Source: Mycobacterium sp.
GTDB lineage: Bacteria; Actinomycetota; Actinomycetes; Mycobacteriales; Mycobacteriaceae
DNA: 33,042 nucleotides
NCBI GenBank assembly: GCA_020438845.1
Contig: JAGQTV010000062.1
Coordinates: 1 to 33,042, forward strand
Direction: 5' to 3'
Below are positions 7,668-15,486 of this stretch, one piece after another; position 1 is the first letter of the stretch; each line of letters begins with the position of its first letter. A program made the position numbers and the translations under genes. The notes under the pieces were generated by a model, which had not been told where the DNA came from, did no database searches, and was given only the letters and a program-made list of their open reading frames with translations.

Positions 7668-8537
7668 GTGACGTTCTGCGGGCGGCCGGTGGCCGGTGAC
7701 CGCGCGCTGATCATGGCGATCGTCAACCGCACCCCCGACTCGTTTTACGACCGGGGGGCCACCTTCACCGATGAGGCGGCCAAGGAGGCCGCCCACCGCG
7801 TCATCACCGAGGGCGCCGACGTCGTCGACGTCGGCGGGGTCAAGGCCGGCCCGGGAACGGTCGTCGACGCCGACGAGGAGATCAGGCGAGTAGTGCCGTT
7901 CATCGAATGGTTGCGCGGCGTCTATCCCGGCCAGTTGATCAGCGTCGACACCTGGCGGGCGTCGGTGGCCAGGAAGGCCTGCGCGGCCGGAGCGGACATC
8001 ATCAACGACACCTGGGCAGGCTCGGACCCCGCCCTGCCGGAAGTGGCCGCCGAGTTCGGCGCCGGACTGGTGTGCTCGCACACCGGCGGCGCTGTGCCGC
8101 GGACCCGCCCGTTCCGGGTTCACTACGGCACTACCGTCACCGGCGTCGTCGACGCCGTTCTGGCCGAGGTTACCGCCGCCGCCGAACACGCCGCCGGTGT
8201 CGGCGTCGCGCGTGACCGTGTCCTGATCGACCCCACCCACGACTTCGGCAAGAACACCTTCCATGGATTGACCCTGCTGCGGCACGTACCGGATCTGGTG
8301 GCCACCGGCTGGCCGGTCCTGATGGCGCTGAGCAACAAGGACTTCATCGGGGAGACTCTCGGGGTGGAACTGACCGAACGTCTGGACGGCACACTAGCGG
8401 CCACCGCGCTGGCCGCGGCCGACGGGGCGCGAATGTTCCGTGTGCACGAGGTTGGTCCCACCCGGCGGGTTCTGGAGATGGTCGCCTCGATCAAGGGCAC
8501 CCGCCCGCCGGCCCGGACCGTACGGGGGCTGGCGTGA
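7668..8537 (+). CDS. folP2: Dihydropteroate synthase homologue FolP2
   Basis: A TIM-barrel protein of the pterin-binding family, homologous to dihydropteroate synthase. The body begins CGRPVAGDRALIMAIVNRTP; the family motifs NRTPDSFYDRG, VDVGGVKAGPG, SVDTWR, IINDTWAG, IDPTHDFGKN and MALSNKDFIGE are all present. The second mycobacterial paralogue, folP2, lacked DHPS activity when tested from M. leprae, so its real substrate is uncertain. Start: GTG 7668 is 5 nt after an AGGGGGG ribosome site (289 residues). GTG 7662 and ATG 7641 are in-frame alternatives; M. tuberculosis FolP2 has a longer, poorly conserved N terminus. First gene of a tight operon: its TGA overlaps the gpgS GTG by 4 bp. Confidence 0.9.
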   Translation: MTFCGRPVAGDRALIMAIVNRTPDSFYDRGATFTDEAAKEAAHRVITEGADVVDVGGVKAGPGTVVDADEEIRRVVPFIEWLRGVYPGQLISVDTWRASVARKACAAGADIINDTWAGSDPALPEVAAEFGAGLVCSHTGGAVPRTRPFRVHYGTTVTGVVDAVLAEVTAAAEHAAGVGVARDRVLIDPTHDFGKNTFHGLTLLRHVPDLVATGWPVLMALSNKDFIGETLGVELTERLDGTLAATALAAADGARMFRVHEVGPTRRVLEMVASIKGTRPPARTVRGLA

Positions 8538-9502
8538 GCGTTTCGCCCGACACTTGGCTGGCTGACCACAGCTGGCATCGGCCCACTTGGACGGCCGATG
8601 AACTCGTGGCCGAAAAGCGTGGCCGGACCGTCTCGGTCGTGCTGCCCGCGCTCAACGAGGCCGAGACCGTCGGCCAAGTGGTCGACACGATCACGCCCAT
8701 GCTCGGCGGACTGGTCGACGAGTTGATCGTGCTGGACTCCGGCTCCACCGACGACACCGAGGCGCGTGCATATGCGGCCGGAGCCCGGGTCGTCCACCGT
8801 GAGGATGTCCTGCCGGAGATTCCGCCGCAGCCCGGAAAGGGCGAGGCGCTGTGGCGGTCGCTGGCCGCAACAACCGGTGACATCGTGGTGTTCATCGACT
8901 CCGACCTCATCGACCCCGATCCGATGTTCGTGCCGCGACTGGTCGGCCCGCTGCTGACCGGAACGGGTATCCACCTGGTTCGCGGCTACTACCGCCGTCC
9001 GCTGATCCTCGGCAGCGGCGAGGACTCGACCGGTGGTGGCCGGGTGACCGAACTGGTGGCGCGCCCGTTGCTGGCCGCCCTGCGGCCCGAACTCGGGTGC
9101 GTGCTACAACCCCTCGGCGGGGAGTATGCCGGGACCCGCGAATTGCTCACCTCGGTGCCGTTCGCCCCCGGCTACGGCGTGGAGATCGGGATCCTCATCG
9201 ACACCTACGATCGGCGTGGGCTCGACGCGATTGCCCAGGTGAACCTCGGGGTTCGCATTCATCGCAACCGGCCGACCAGCGAACTGGGCCCGATGAGCAG
9301 ACAGGTGGTCGCAACCCTGCTAGACCGCTGCGGGGTGGCAGATTCCGGCGTGGGGCTGACCCAGTTCATTCCTGATGAGCAGGCCGGTAGCGGCTACGTG
9401 ACCCGCACTTCCGCCGTTTCACTACTCGATCGGCCCCCCATGAGCACCGTGCTGTCGGCCGCGGTCGGGGAGGCGGGATCAGTGGCAGGATCGTTGCCGT
9501 GA
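8534..9502 (+). CDS. gpgS: Glucosyl-3-phosphoglycerate synthase GpgS
   Basis: A GT81 retaining glycosyltransferase that moves glucose from NDP-glucose to 3-phosphoglycerate, the first committed step of methylglucose lipopolysaccharide synthesis in mycobacteria. It has 322 residues, as expected for the family (M. tuberculosis Rv1208, 324). Visible are the nucleotide-binding start VVLPALNEAETVG, LDSGSTDDT (68-74), the metal-binding DSD (D122, D124 in VVFIDSDLIDPDP), LVRGYYRRPL, and the acceptor region LQPLGGEYAG with YGVEIGILIDT. The GTG start overlaps the folP2 stop (GTGA), and its own stop overlaps the next start the same way. The product is probably made in step with FolP2 through coupled translation. 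Confidence 0.95.
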   Translation: MSVSPDTWLADHSWHRPTWTADELVAEKRGRTVSVVLPALNEAETVGQVVDTITPMLGGLVDELIVLDSGSTDDTEARAYAAGARVVHREDVLPEIPPQPGKGEALWRSLAATTGDIVVFIDSDLIDPDPMFVPRLVGPLLTGTGIHLVRGYYRRPLILGSGEDSTGGGRVTELVARPLLAALRPELGCVLQPLGGEYAGTRELLTSVPFAPGYGVEIGILIDTYDRRGLDAIAQVNLGVRIHRNRPTSELGPMSRQVVATLLDRCGVADSGVGLTQFIPDEQAGSGYVTRTSAVSLLDRPPMSTVLSAAVGEAGSVAGSLP

Positions 9503-9867
9503 CGCTGATCCTGCTGTACCTGATGGTGTTGATTGTGGTGTCGATCGTTCTGTTCGGAATCGCCAGCATTCTGTTCGGCCGGGGTGAACAGCTTCCGCCC
9601 CTGCCGAGCGCCACCACCGTGACGGTGCTGCCTGCGATCGGAATAACGGCCGCCGACGTCGAAGCAGTCAAATTCACCCAGGTGCTGCGTGGGTACAAGA
9701 CCAGCGAGGTGGATTGGGTGCTGGACCGGCTGGGTACCGAACTCGAGCAGTTGCACGCCGAGGTCGCCGCATTGCGCAAGGCCGCGGGCCTCTTTGAGCC
9801 CGCCGTGCCCCATCGGCATGCACTCGAACCGGACCCCGAGCCGGCCTTCCATCCGGCCGCCGAGTGA
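9499..9867 (+). CDS. Small membrane-anchored DivIVA-domain protein
   Basis: A 122-residue protein with one N-terminal membrane helix (LILLYLMVLIVVSIVLFGIA, 3-22). A short linker leads to a DivIVA-type segment, the F-x-x-x-L-R-G-Y-x-x-x-E-V-D motif (FTQVLRGYKTSEVDWVLDRL), and a coiled-coil-prone helix (LGTELEQLHAEVAALRK). The motif is what binds curved membrane or partners in DivIVA/GpsB proteins. It corresponds to M. tuberculosis Rv1209. Role unknown; a scaffold near poles or septum is only a guess. It overlaps gpgS and tagA by 4 bp each (GTGA), so the four genes behave as one translational unit. Confidence 0.85.
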   Translation: MTLILLYLMVLIVVSIVLFGIASILFGRGEQLPPLPSATTVTVLPAIGITAADVEAVKFTQVLRGYKTSEVDWVLDRLGTELEQLHAEVAALRKAAGLFEPAVPHRHALEPDPEPAFHPAAE

Positions 9868-10439
9868 GCGCACCGGACCCGCGCAGCGATGACCGGCGCA
9901 GATGCGACTGGGCCCTGAGCACGCCGCTCTACCGCGACTATCACGACAACGAATGGGGCCGTCCTGTGCGTGGGCGGGTTGCTCTGTTCGAGCGGATGAT
10001 GCTCGAGGCGTTCCAGAGTGGCTTGTCCTGGCTGGTCATCCTGCGAAAACGGGAGAACTTCCGGCGCGCCTTCGACGGGTTCGATATCGAAACCGTGGCC
10101 GCTTACTCCGGCCGCGACGTGGACCGGTTGATGGGCGATGAGGGCATCGTCCGGAATCGGGCCAAGATCGAGGCCGCCATCGCCAACGCCCAAGTTGCCG
10201 CGGACCTCGACGTCGATCTGTCCGACCTGCTCTGGTCATATGCTCCCGGGCGCCGGGCGCGACCCGTCACCTTGGCCGACGTGCCCGCGCGCACGCCGGA
10301 ATCTCTCGCCCTGGCCCGAGACCTCAAGCGGCGCGGCTTTCGGTTCGTGGGCCCCACCACCGCCTACGCGCTGATGCAGGCGACCGGCATGGTGGATGAC
10401 CACTTGCAGGACTGCTGGGTACCGCTGCAGACGGAATGA
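9864..10439 (+). CDS. tagA: 3-methyladenine DNA glycosylase I
   Basis: Base-excision repair glycosylase that removes 3-methyladenine from alkylated DNA (Tag family, helix-hairpin-helix superfold). It has 191 residues, the family length. The zinc ligands are in place: C14 (RCDWAL), H27 (YHDNEWG), H180 and C184 (DDHLQDCW). The catalytic-region Glu is E48 in MLEAFQSGLSW. TagA corresponds to M. tuberculosis Rv1210, also the gene after Rv1209. GTG start in a GTGA overlap with the DivIVA-like gene. It closes the folP2 operon; about 130 bp of non-coding sequence with its own promoter-like repeats follow. Confidence 0.95.
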   Translation: MSAPDPRSDDRRRCDWALSTPLYRDYHDNEWGRPVRGRVALFERMMLEAFQSGLSWLVILRKRENFRRAFDGFDIETVAAYSGRDVDRLMGDEGIVRNRAKIEAAIANAQVAADLDVDLSDLLWSYAPGRRARPVTLADVPARTPESLALARDLKRRGFRFVGPTTAYALMQATGMVDDHLQDCWVPLQTE

Positions 10440-10480
10440 CACCCGCCCGTTTCTCGGCACCTGATTCCTGGCGGCCTGTC

Positions 10481-10511
10481 GAATAGGGAAGAATAGGGGC
10501 CAATAGAATAG
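10481..10511 (+). repeat. Three 10-bp GAATAGG-type tandem repeats
   Basis: GAATAGGGAA, GAATAGGGGC and CAATAGAATA follow one another at exact 10-bp steps, so AATAG recurs on the same helix face. The third unit contains TAGAAT (10504-10509), a plausible -10 hexamer for the DUF3117 gene. It could be an operator array or only an A-rich promoter. Confidence 0.35.
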
Positions 10512-10568
10512 AAATGGCGCCGATCTGGTCGGCGTGACGGGCCTGCAGGGACCTGGAGGGAGCACTTG

Positions 10569-10736
10569 ATGGCGGCGATGAAGCCCCGGACCGGCGACGG
10601 TCCTCTGGAAGCGACCAAAGAGGGGCGCGGCATCGTTATGCGGGTGCCGCTGGAAGGCGGCGGCAGGCTCGTCGTTGAATTGACTCCCGACGAGGCCGCC
10701 GCCCTGGGTGACGAACTCAAGGGCGTCACCAGTTAG
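10569..10736 (+). CDS. DUF3117 small protein
   Basis: A 55-residue protein, MAAMKPRTGDGPLEATKEGR followed by a beta-rich GGGRLVVELTPDEAAALGDEL and a short tail. It is almost unchanged among mycobacteria and related actinobacteria (M. tuberculosis Rv1211). No catalytic residues or membrane segments are visible; function unknown. ATG 10569 has a strong ribosome site, GGAGGG, 8 nt upstream. Its own promoter region holds the 10-bp repeats at 10481-10511. Strong conservation of so short a protein suggests a binding or regulatory role, which the sequence alone cannot show. Confidence 0.85.
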   Translation: MAAMKPRTGDGPLEATKEGRGIVMRVPLEGGGRLVVELTPDEAAALGDELKGVTS

Positions 10737-10866
10737 CCCCCGTTTTCCGTAATCTGGGGTAGAGACGGTCTGTGCCGGGTAGGCATAAGTCATCATGGTT
10801 TCATCGCCGTGGTTTGGCGCCGATGCGGCTTAGTCATCGGTGATCGCTGAATAAGGAAGGCCTGCC

Positions 10867-11259
10867 ATGGCTGTGTACCCCGTATCCCTTCGCCGCGCAG
10901 TGCTGTTGGGCGGTCTTGCCACCGCCATCTGCAGCCCCGTTCTCCTGAGTTTGGGCGCCCAGCCGACGACCAGTCGCGTCGCCTCGTGTCCGGCCAACGA
11001 AGTCTATGACCCGATCAGCGGTGCCTGTCGGCCGATGACCGACCAGCCGCCGCAGACGTTCGATCCGATCAATCCGGAGAACGCGCCCCTTCAACCCGGA
11101 AGCATCACCTCGTCAGCGACCGGCGACGTGGGCCAACTTCCCGAGGTCAACGGAATCCCCTGCAATGGGGATAACACCGGCCTGTGCATTGGTCTGACCG
11201 AAGAGAACAACCAGCTCGAGGCCCGGCCGAACAACCCCAACGTCTTCAACAGCCCCTAG
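10867..11259 (+). CDS. Secreted protein of unknown function
   Basis: A 130-residue protein. The first 30 or so residues (SLRRAVLLGGLATAICSPVL) form a signal peptide with a positively charged start; the mature part is acidic, Pro/Asn-rich and has paired Cys (SCPANEVYDP, GACRP, IPCNGDNTGLC). Four Cys after the signal could form two disulfides. No lipobox at a convincing position and no known domain recognised. ATG 10867 has AAGGAAGG 6 nt upstream, so it is translated from a leadered mRNA; TAATCT at 10750 is a possible -10. It converges with glgA, with 14 bp between the stops. Confidence 0.75.
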   Translation: MAVYPVSLRRAVLLGGLATAICSPVLLSLGAQPTTSRVASCPANEVYDPISGACRPMTDQPPQTFDPINPENAPLQPGSITSSATGDVGQLPEVNGIPCNGDNTGLCIGLTEENNQLEARPNNPNVFNSP

Positions 11260-11273
11260 GAACAGGGTCGGGC

Positions 11274-12449
11274 TCACGTCGAGACTTTGCGGTAGATCTC
11301 CAGCGTCTGCTCGGCGATCCGTGCCCAGGAGAATTCATCGATGCAGCGCTGCCGGCCGGCCGCGCCGTACCGTCGGGCCTTCTCCGCGTCGGCGGTCAGG
11401 GCATTGACCGCGTCGGCCAGACCCATTTCGAACCCGGTGGGGTCTCCGGCGTCATAGTGCACCAAGGTGCCGGTGACTCCGTCGTCGACCACCTCCGGAA
11501 TGCCGCCGACATCCGAGGCGACCACCGCCGTGTCGCAGGCCATAGCCTCAAGGTTGACTATCCCCAGCGGCTCGTAGACCGAGGGGCAGACGAAAACCGT
11601 TGCTGCCGTCAGTATTTCGCGCACCTTATGCGTCGGCAGGATGTCGCGGACCCAGAAAACGCCGCTGCGCTGGGCGGCTAAGGCGTCGACTGCGCCTTCG
11701 ACTTCGGCCGCGATCTCGGGAGTGTCGGGGGCGCCGGCGCACAACACCAGTTGCACCTCGGGGTTGAAGCGGTGCGCTGCGGCGATGAGGTGCGGCACTC
11801 CCTTCTGTCTGGTGATGCGGCCGACGAATGCCACCATCGGCCGGGATGGGTCCACCCCTAGCTCGGCAAGCACCGAGTCCTCGGGGTCCGGGGGAGCCGG
11901 GAACCATACGTCGGTGTCGATGCCGTTCTTCACCACGTGGACCCGCGCCGGATCGAGGGCCGGGTAGGTTTCCAGCACGTCGGCACGCATGCCGTTGCTC
12001 ACGGCGATCACCGCGTCGGCCGCCTGCATCGCGGTGCGCTCGACCCACAGCGAGATCTGATAGCCGCCGCCGAGCTGTTCGACCTTCCACGGTCGCTTGG
12101 GTTCTAGTGAATGCGCGGTCACCACGTGCGGAATCCCGTGCAGCAGCGAGGTGATATGACCGGCCATTCCCGTGTACCAGGTATGCGAATGGACCACCGT
12201 CGCGGGGCGTTCCGGAGTGCTCGCGGCTTGAGCCATCCGCAGGTCGGTCGACAAAGTCGACAACGCCGGGTTGGCGTCGGCGAGTGCCGGGTCCGGTTGG
12301 TGGGCGAAGGCCGTATCCCGCGGGGCGCCCATGCAGTGCACGTCTACCTGGCAGAGCCGGCGCAACTGGGCGACGAGCTCGGTCACATGCACCCCGGCTC
12401 CGCCGTAGACCTCCGGCGGGTATTCACGGGTCATCATCGCCACGCGCAT
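11274..12449 (-). CDS. glgA: Alpha-maltose-1-phosphate synthase GlgA/GlgM (GT4)
   Basis: A GT4 glycosyltransferase of 391 residues (M. tuberculosis Rv1212c: 387), annotated as glycogen synthase. The mycobacterial enzyme was shown to join ADP-glucose with glucose-1-phosphate to give alpha-maltose-1-phosphate, the donor for GlgE, and so is also called GlgM. Visible: the N-terminal donor loop TREYPPEVYGGAGVHV, HSHTWYTG, VVKNGIDTDVWFP, FVGRITRQKG and the GT4 EX7E motif in YEPLGIVNLEA. Divergent from glgC, which makes its ADP-glucose. TACGGT ends 7 nt before ATG 12449, so the transcript is probably leaderless. The start-to-start gap of 115 bp holds both promoters. Confidence 0.93.
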   Translation of the reverse strand: MRVAMMTREYPPEVYGGAGVHVTELVAQLRRLCQVDVHCMGAPRDTAFAHQPDPALADANPALSTLSTDLRMAQAASTPERPATVVHSHTWYTGMAGHITSLLHGIPHVVTAHSLEPKRPWKVEQLGGGYQISLWVERTAMQAADAVIAVSNGMRADVLETYPALDPARVHVVKNGIDTDVWFPAPPDPEDSVLAELGVDPSRPMVAFVGRITRQKGVPHLIAAAHRFNPEVQLVLCAGAPDTPEIAAEVEGAVDALAAQRSGVFWVRDILPTHKVREILTAATVFVCPSVYEPLGIVNLEAMACDTAVVASDVGGIPEVVDDGVTGTLVHYDAGDPTGFEMGLADAVNALTADAEKARRYGAAGRQRCIDEFSWARIAEQTLEIYRKVST

Positions 12450-12456
12450 AGAGCCG

Positions 12457-12462
12457 ACCGTA
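12457..12462 (-). promoter_or_regulatory. -10 hexamer TACGGT of leaderless glgA
   Basis: TACGGT on the minus strand, 7 nt before ATG 12449. Confidence 0.5.
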
Positions 12463-12551
12463 ATGCAACGCCGATCAACGCAAGAGGGCTAAGCGAAACA
12501 CCGTCCCCGGCGAAACCGTGAATGCCCTCGCCGTTACCGGCCGGTGGTGGT

Positions 12552-12557
12552 TAGGTT
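12552..12557 (+). promoter_or_regulatory. -10 hexamer TAGGTT of leaderless glgC
   Basis: TAGGTT followed by 7 nt and ATG 12565. It decides the start against the GTG codons at 12544 and 12547, which would lie upstream of the transcription start. Confidence 0.55.
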
Positions 12558-12564
12558 TGTGTTC

Positions 12565-13779
12565 ATGAGGGAGTTGCCGCATGTGCTGGGAATCGTCCTG
12601 GCCGGGGGTGAGGGCAAGCGGCTCTATCCGCTCACCGCAGACCGGGCCAAGCCCGCGGTTCCGTTCGGCGGTGCCTACCGGCTGATCGACTTCGTGCTGT
12701 CGAACCTGGTCAATGCCCGGTACCTGCGGATCTGCGTTCTCACCCAGTACAAGTCGCACTCCCTGGACCGGCATATCTCACAGAATTGGCGGCTGTCCGG
12801 CCTGGCGGGCGAATACATCACTCCGGTGCCGGCCCAGCAGCGGCTTGGACCGCGGTGGTACACCGGCTCCGCTGACGCGATCTATCAGTCGCTCAACCTC
12901 ATCTATGACGAGGATCCCGATTACATCGTGGTGTTCGGCGCCGACCACGTGTATCGGATGGATCCCGAGCAGATGGTCAAGTTTCACGTCGAGAGCGGCG
13001 CCGGCGCAACAGTGGCCGGCATTCGGGTGCCGCGTTCGGAGGCCGTTGCCTTCGGCTGCATCGGGGCCGACGAGTCCGGTCGCATCCGGAGCTTCACGGA
13101 AAAACCAGCGGAGCCCCCCGCTTGCCCGGACAACCCCGATCAGACGTTTGTCTCGATGGGCAACTACATCTTCACCACCGATGTGCTCATCAACGCGATC
13201 AGGGAAGACGCTGACGACGACAGCTCCGATCACGACATGGGCGGCAACATCATTCCGAAGCTGGTGGACGAGGGCGTCGTGTCGGTATACGACTTCAACG
13301 ACAACGAGGTGCCCGGTGCCACGGAACGCGATCACGGTTATTGGCGGGACGTCGGAACCCTCGACGCGTTCTACGACGCCCACATGGACTTGGTGTCGGT
13401 GCACCCGGTGTTCAACCTGTACAACAAGCGTTGGCCCATCCGGGGGGCGTCGGAGAACCTTGCGCCGGCGAAGTTCGTCAACGGTGGTTCGGCTCAGGAG
13501 TCGGTGGTCGGGGCAGGCAGCATCGTTTCGGCGGCCTCGGTGCGCAACTCGGTGCTGTCGTCCAACGTGGTGGTCGAGGACGGGGCCATCGTGGAGGGCA
13601 GCGTGCTGATGCCGGGAGTGCGTGTTGGCCGGGGAGCGGTCGTCCGCCGGGCGATTCTGGACAAGAACGTCGTCGTCGGACCGGGCGAGCACGTGGGCGT
13701 CGACCTGGACCGGGACCGGGCCCGCTTCGCCATCAGCACCGGCGGCGTGGTCGCCGTCGGCAAGGGCGTCTGGATTTAG
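12565..13779 (+). CDS. glgC: Glucose-1-phosphate adenylyltransferase GlgC
   Basis: Makes ADP-glucose from ATP and glucose-1-phosphate, the first step toward glycogen, capsular alpha-glucan and maltose-1-phosphate. From ATG 12565 it has 404 residues, exactly the M. tuberculosis length. Motifs: nucleotidyltransferase loop [74 protein letters not shown], and a C-terminal left-handed beta-helix ([20 protein letters not shown]). Allosteric control is usual for the family. Divergent from glgA. Its stop overlaps the stop of the DUF4126 gene on the other strand by 3 bases. Confidence 0.97.
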   Translation: MRELPHVLGIVLAGGEGKRLYPLTADRAKPAVPFGGAYRLIDFVLSNLVNARYLRICVLTQYKSHSLDRHISQNWRLSGLAGEYITPVPAQQRLGPRWYTGSADAIYQSLNLIYDEDPDYIVVFGADHVYRMDPEQMVKFHVESGAGATVAGIRVPRSEAVAFGCIGADESGRIRSFTEKPAEPPACPDNPDQTFVSMGNYIFTTDVLINAIREDADDDSSDHDMGGNIIPKLVDEGVVSVYDFNDNEVPGATERDHGYWRDVGTLDAFYDAHMDLVSVHPVFNLYNKRWPIRGASENLAPAKFVNGGSAQESVVGAGSIVSAASVRNSVLSSNVVVEDGAIVEGSVLMPGVRVGRGAVVRRAILDKNVVVGPGEHVGVDLDRDRARFAISTGGVVAVGKGVWI

Positions 13780-14387
13780 CGGTCGACTTCTCCCGTGCCG
13801 GTTCGCGCCGCCCGGCGTCTGCGACGTCGGCGGCCTGACAGCCGCACCGCTGCCCAGATCAGGCCTGCCAGCACGATCAGTACCAACGCGGGGAGCAGGA
13901 TCGCGACGAATGTGAGTCCCGCACTGGTGAAGTCCTCGATGGTGCTCAACACCGGGGCAGCCACTCCGGCGGTGGCCACGTTGGCCGCTGGGCGTACGGC
14001 GGTCTTGGTCAGGTGAACCACTAATGCGGTCACCACCCCGATGGCAACCGGCACCCACTGCCCGGTGCGGGCGAAGTCGCCCGGATCGGTGACGGCGGCC
14101 GTCTGTGCTGCGGTGCCGGAGCCAAAGACGATGCCGCCCGAGGTGGGCCGCACGAAGGTCTGAATGGCGTCGTTGACCGAGTCCAGCGCGGGGATCTTGT
14201 CTGCCACGATTTCGATCGCCAGCAGCACGCCGACGATCGTCAGCAACCAGCCGTTCTCCAGCCACGACCAGGCTGGAGGCAGATGGATCAGGCCGGTGAA
14301 TCGGCCGAGTAGACCCAGCAGCAGCATCGGGATGTAGGCGTTCAGACCGGCTGCAGTGGCCAGGCCGAATCCCGTCATCAGCTCCAT
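13776..14387 (-). CDS. DUF4126 membrane protein
   Basis: A 203-residue integral membrane protein with about five hydrophobic segments. The N-terminal [20 protein letters not shown] and the later [20 protein letters not shown] with its charged helix are the conserved marks of the DUF4126 family. The C terminus is a highly basic stretch ([13 protein letters not shown]). Function unknown. Start chosen at ATG 14387, with GGGAGG just upstream; a longer reading to 14537 would add a charged, non-family N terminus. It is absent from this position in M. tuberculosis, where PE14 and other genes follow glgC. Confidence 0.8.
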   Translation of the reverse strand: MELMTGFGLATAAGLNAYIPMLLLGLLGRFTGLIHLPPAWSWLENGWLLTIVGVLLAIEIVADKIPALDSVNDAIQTFVRPTSGGIVFGSGTAAQTAAVTDPGDFARTGQWVPVAIGVVTALVVHLTKTAVRPAANVATAGVAAPVLSTIEDFTSAGLTFVAILLPALVLIVLAGLIWAAVRLSGRRRRRRRAARTGTGEVDR

Positions 14388-14543
14388 GCGCCTCCCGGCG
14401 GAGAACGGTTTCCTGGATACAGGATGAGCGTCCCCGTACCGGTTGCGGGTCAAGTTGGCTGAATTCCCGCCTCGGGCTCGGTGTGGGTTTCTTGGACTAC
14501 GCCGCTGGCGGCATGGGTGGTGGCGGGTGCCGCGCACCCGGAG

Positions 14544-14587
14544 CGGACGTCCCCGAGAAAACGTCCGTTAAGCCCGAAAAACGTCCG
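14544..14587. terminator. Hairpin and repeated ACGTCCG downstream of O-methyltransferase
   Basis: CGGACGT at 14544-14550 pairs with ACGTCCG at 14561-14567 across a 10-nt loop. A second ACGTCCG at 14581-14587 abuts the stop codon of the methyltransferase, so two alternative hairpins compete for the same left arm. GGGTG/CACCC lies just left of it. Probably the 3' end of the minus-strand transcript; no U tract. The other 200 bp of this gap show nothing else. Confidence 0.4.
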
Positions 14588-15265
14588 CTAGGCCTGTGCG
14601 GTGTAGTCGCGCGCCGCGATCAGCAACCCGTCGCCCAGTGGCACCAGCACCGGGGTGAGGCGCTCGTCTTCGGCGATGAGCCGCGCCGCCTCCCGGACCG
14701 CGGCCACCTCGGCGTCGTGGGCGGCCGGGTCGCCTGCGCGTCCCTCAAGCGCGGCACGGTGTACCACGATGACGCCGCCGGGGCGCAGCAGGCGCACGCC
14801 CTCGCCGACGAAATGCCCCTGGTCGACTGGCGCTGCGTCGACGAAAACCAGGTCGTAGGATTCGTCGGCCAACCGGGTCAGGACTTCCTGGGCGCGTCCA
14901 GCGATCACTCGGGTGCGTCCTGGGGCGACCTTGGCCTCGGTGAAGGCCTGCTTGGCCAACTGCTGGTGTTCGGGCTCGATGTCGATGGTGGTCAGGACCC
15001 CGTCCTCGCGCATGCCAGCCAGCAGCCACAGACCGCTGACACCCGCGCCGGTGCCCACCTCGACAACCGCCTTGCCGCCGGCAAGGCGCGCCAGCAGGCT
15101 GAGCAGCGCGCCGACCGCCGGGGTCACCGCACCGGCGCCGGCGTCGGCGGCGCGCTCCCGGGCAGCCGCGACTATTGCGTCCTCGGAGATGGAGCCTTCG
15201 GCGTGGGAGAGCATCCGGTCGGCGCGGGTCGGCGGCGGGCCATCCGACTGATCGGTGGTGGACAT
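14588..15265 (-). CDS. O-methyltransferase family 3 (SAM-dependent)
   Basis: A 225-residue class I methyltransferase of the catechol/caffeoyl-CoA O-methyltransferase-like family. The SAM-binding motif I is [16 protein letters not shown], the acidic end of beta-2 is TIDIEPEHQ, and FVDAAPVDQ plus [11 protein letters not shown] are the later conserved loops. It corresponds to M. tuberculosis Rv1220c, likewise divergent from sigE. The natural acceptor is unknown. A TACGCT -10 hexamer ends 7 nt before ATG 15265, so the mRNA is probably leaderless. The 220-bp divergent region with sigE is AT-rich for this genome, as expected for a regulatory region. Confidence 0.88.
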   Translation of the reverse strand: MSTTDQSDGPPPTRADRMLSHAEGSISEDAIVAAARERAADAGAGAVTPAVGALLSLLARLAGGKAVVEVGTGAGVSGLWLLAGMREDGVLTTIDIEPEHQQLAKQAFTEAKVAPGRTRVIAGRAQEVLTRLADESYDLVFVDAAPVDQGHFVGEGVRLLRPGGVIVVHRAALEGRAGDPAAHDAEVAAVREAARLIAEDERLTPVLVPLGDGLLIAARDYTAQA

Positions 15266-15272
15266 TCTCAGC

Positions 15273-15278
15273 AGCGTA
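15273..15278 (-). promoter_or_regulatory. -10 hexamer TACGCT of leaderless O-methyltransferase gene
   Basis: TACGCT on the minus strand, 7 nt before ATG 15265. Confidence 0.5.
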
Positions 15279-15409
15279 GAGCAACTCCATCTGCGCAGTC
15301 GGCGGATGCTACACCCGAGGTGCGACGGGTCGGCGATGCTGCCCGACGCGCCAGCAGTAAGGGATTGCTGAGAAATAGTGTCGCCATCTTATTTTCACTG
15401 GTAGTGGGC

Positions 15410-15421
15410 TATACTTAGCCT
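15410..15421 (+). promoter_or_regulatory. sigE promoter, TATACT and TAGCCT -10 candidates
   Basis: TATACT at 15410-15415 is preceded by an A/T-rich stretch (ATCTTATTTTCACT) and followed directly by TAGCCT (15416-15421). Either would start transcription at about 15422-15431, at or just before the ATG of the upstream ORF. Confidence 0.45.
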
Positions 15422-15424
15422 ATC

Positions 15425-15441
15425 TCTCAGATGACATTCAG
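15425..15441 (+). promoter_or_regulatory. Direct repeat TCTCAG/ATTCAG, candidate MprA-type site
   Basis: TCTCAG (15425-15430) and ATTCAG (15436-15441) are spaced 11 bp start to start, about one helical turn. MprA, which controls sigE in M. tuberculosis, binds loosely conserved direct repeats of this general kind. The site would lie at or after the transcription start, so the match is tentative. Confidence 0.25.
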
Positions 15442-15481
15442 TTTGCTCACATTGGTTACACAACAGGGTAGGGAAAGGTGA
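15431..15481 (+). CDS. Candidate sigE upstream ORF ([16 protein letters not shown])
   Basis: Sixteen codons from ATG 15431 to TGA 15479-15481. The stop overlaps an in-frame sigE GTG at 15478 (GTGA) and lies 5 nt before the sigE ATG at 15487. It starts 9 nt after TAGCCT and 15 nt after TATACT, so it would be read from a leaderless or near-leaderless mRNA. Its last codons contain the sigE ribosome site. Inferred from sequence only. Confidence 0.4.
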   Translation: MTFSLLTLVTQQGRER

Positions 15482-15486
15482 TCCGC

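Noticed and set aside
10514-10537. Possible mini-ORF MAPIWSA before the DUF3117 gene
   Set aside because: Its ATG is only 4 nt after TAGAAT, too close for transcription to include it, and its stop is 31 nt from the next start.
12778-14265. 495-residue minus-strand open frame opposite glgC
   Set aside because: Arg/Asp/His-rich antisense shadow; glgC on plus is unmistakable.
14388-14537. N-terminal extension of the DUF4126 protein
   Set aside because: The added residues are charged and unlike the family, whose N terminus begins at the ATG 14387 with a ribosome site.
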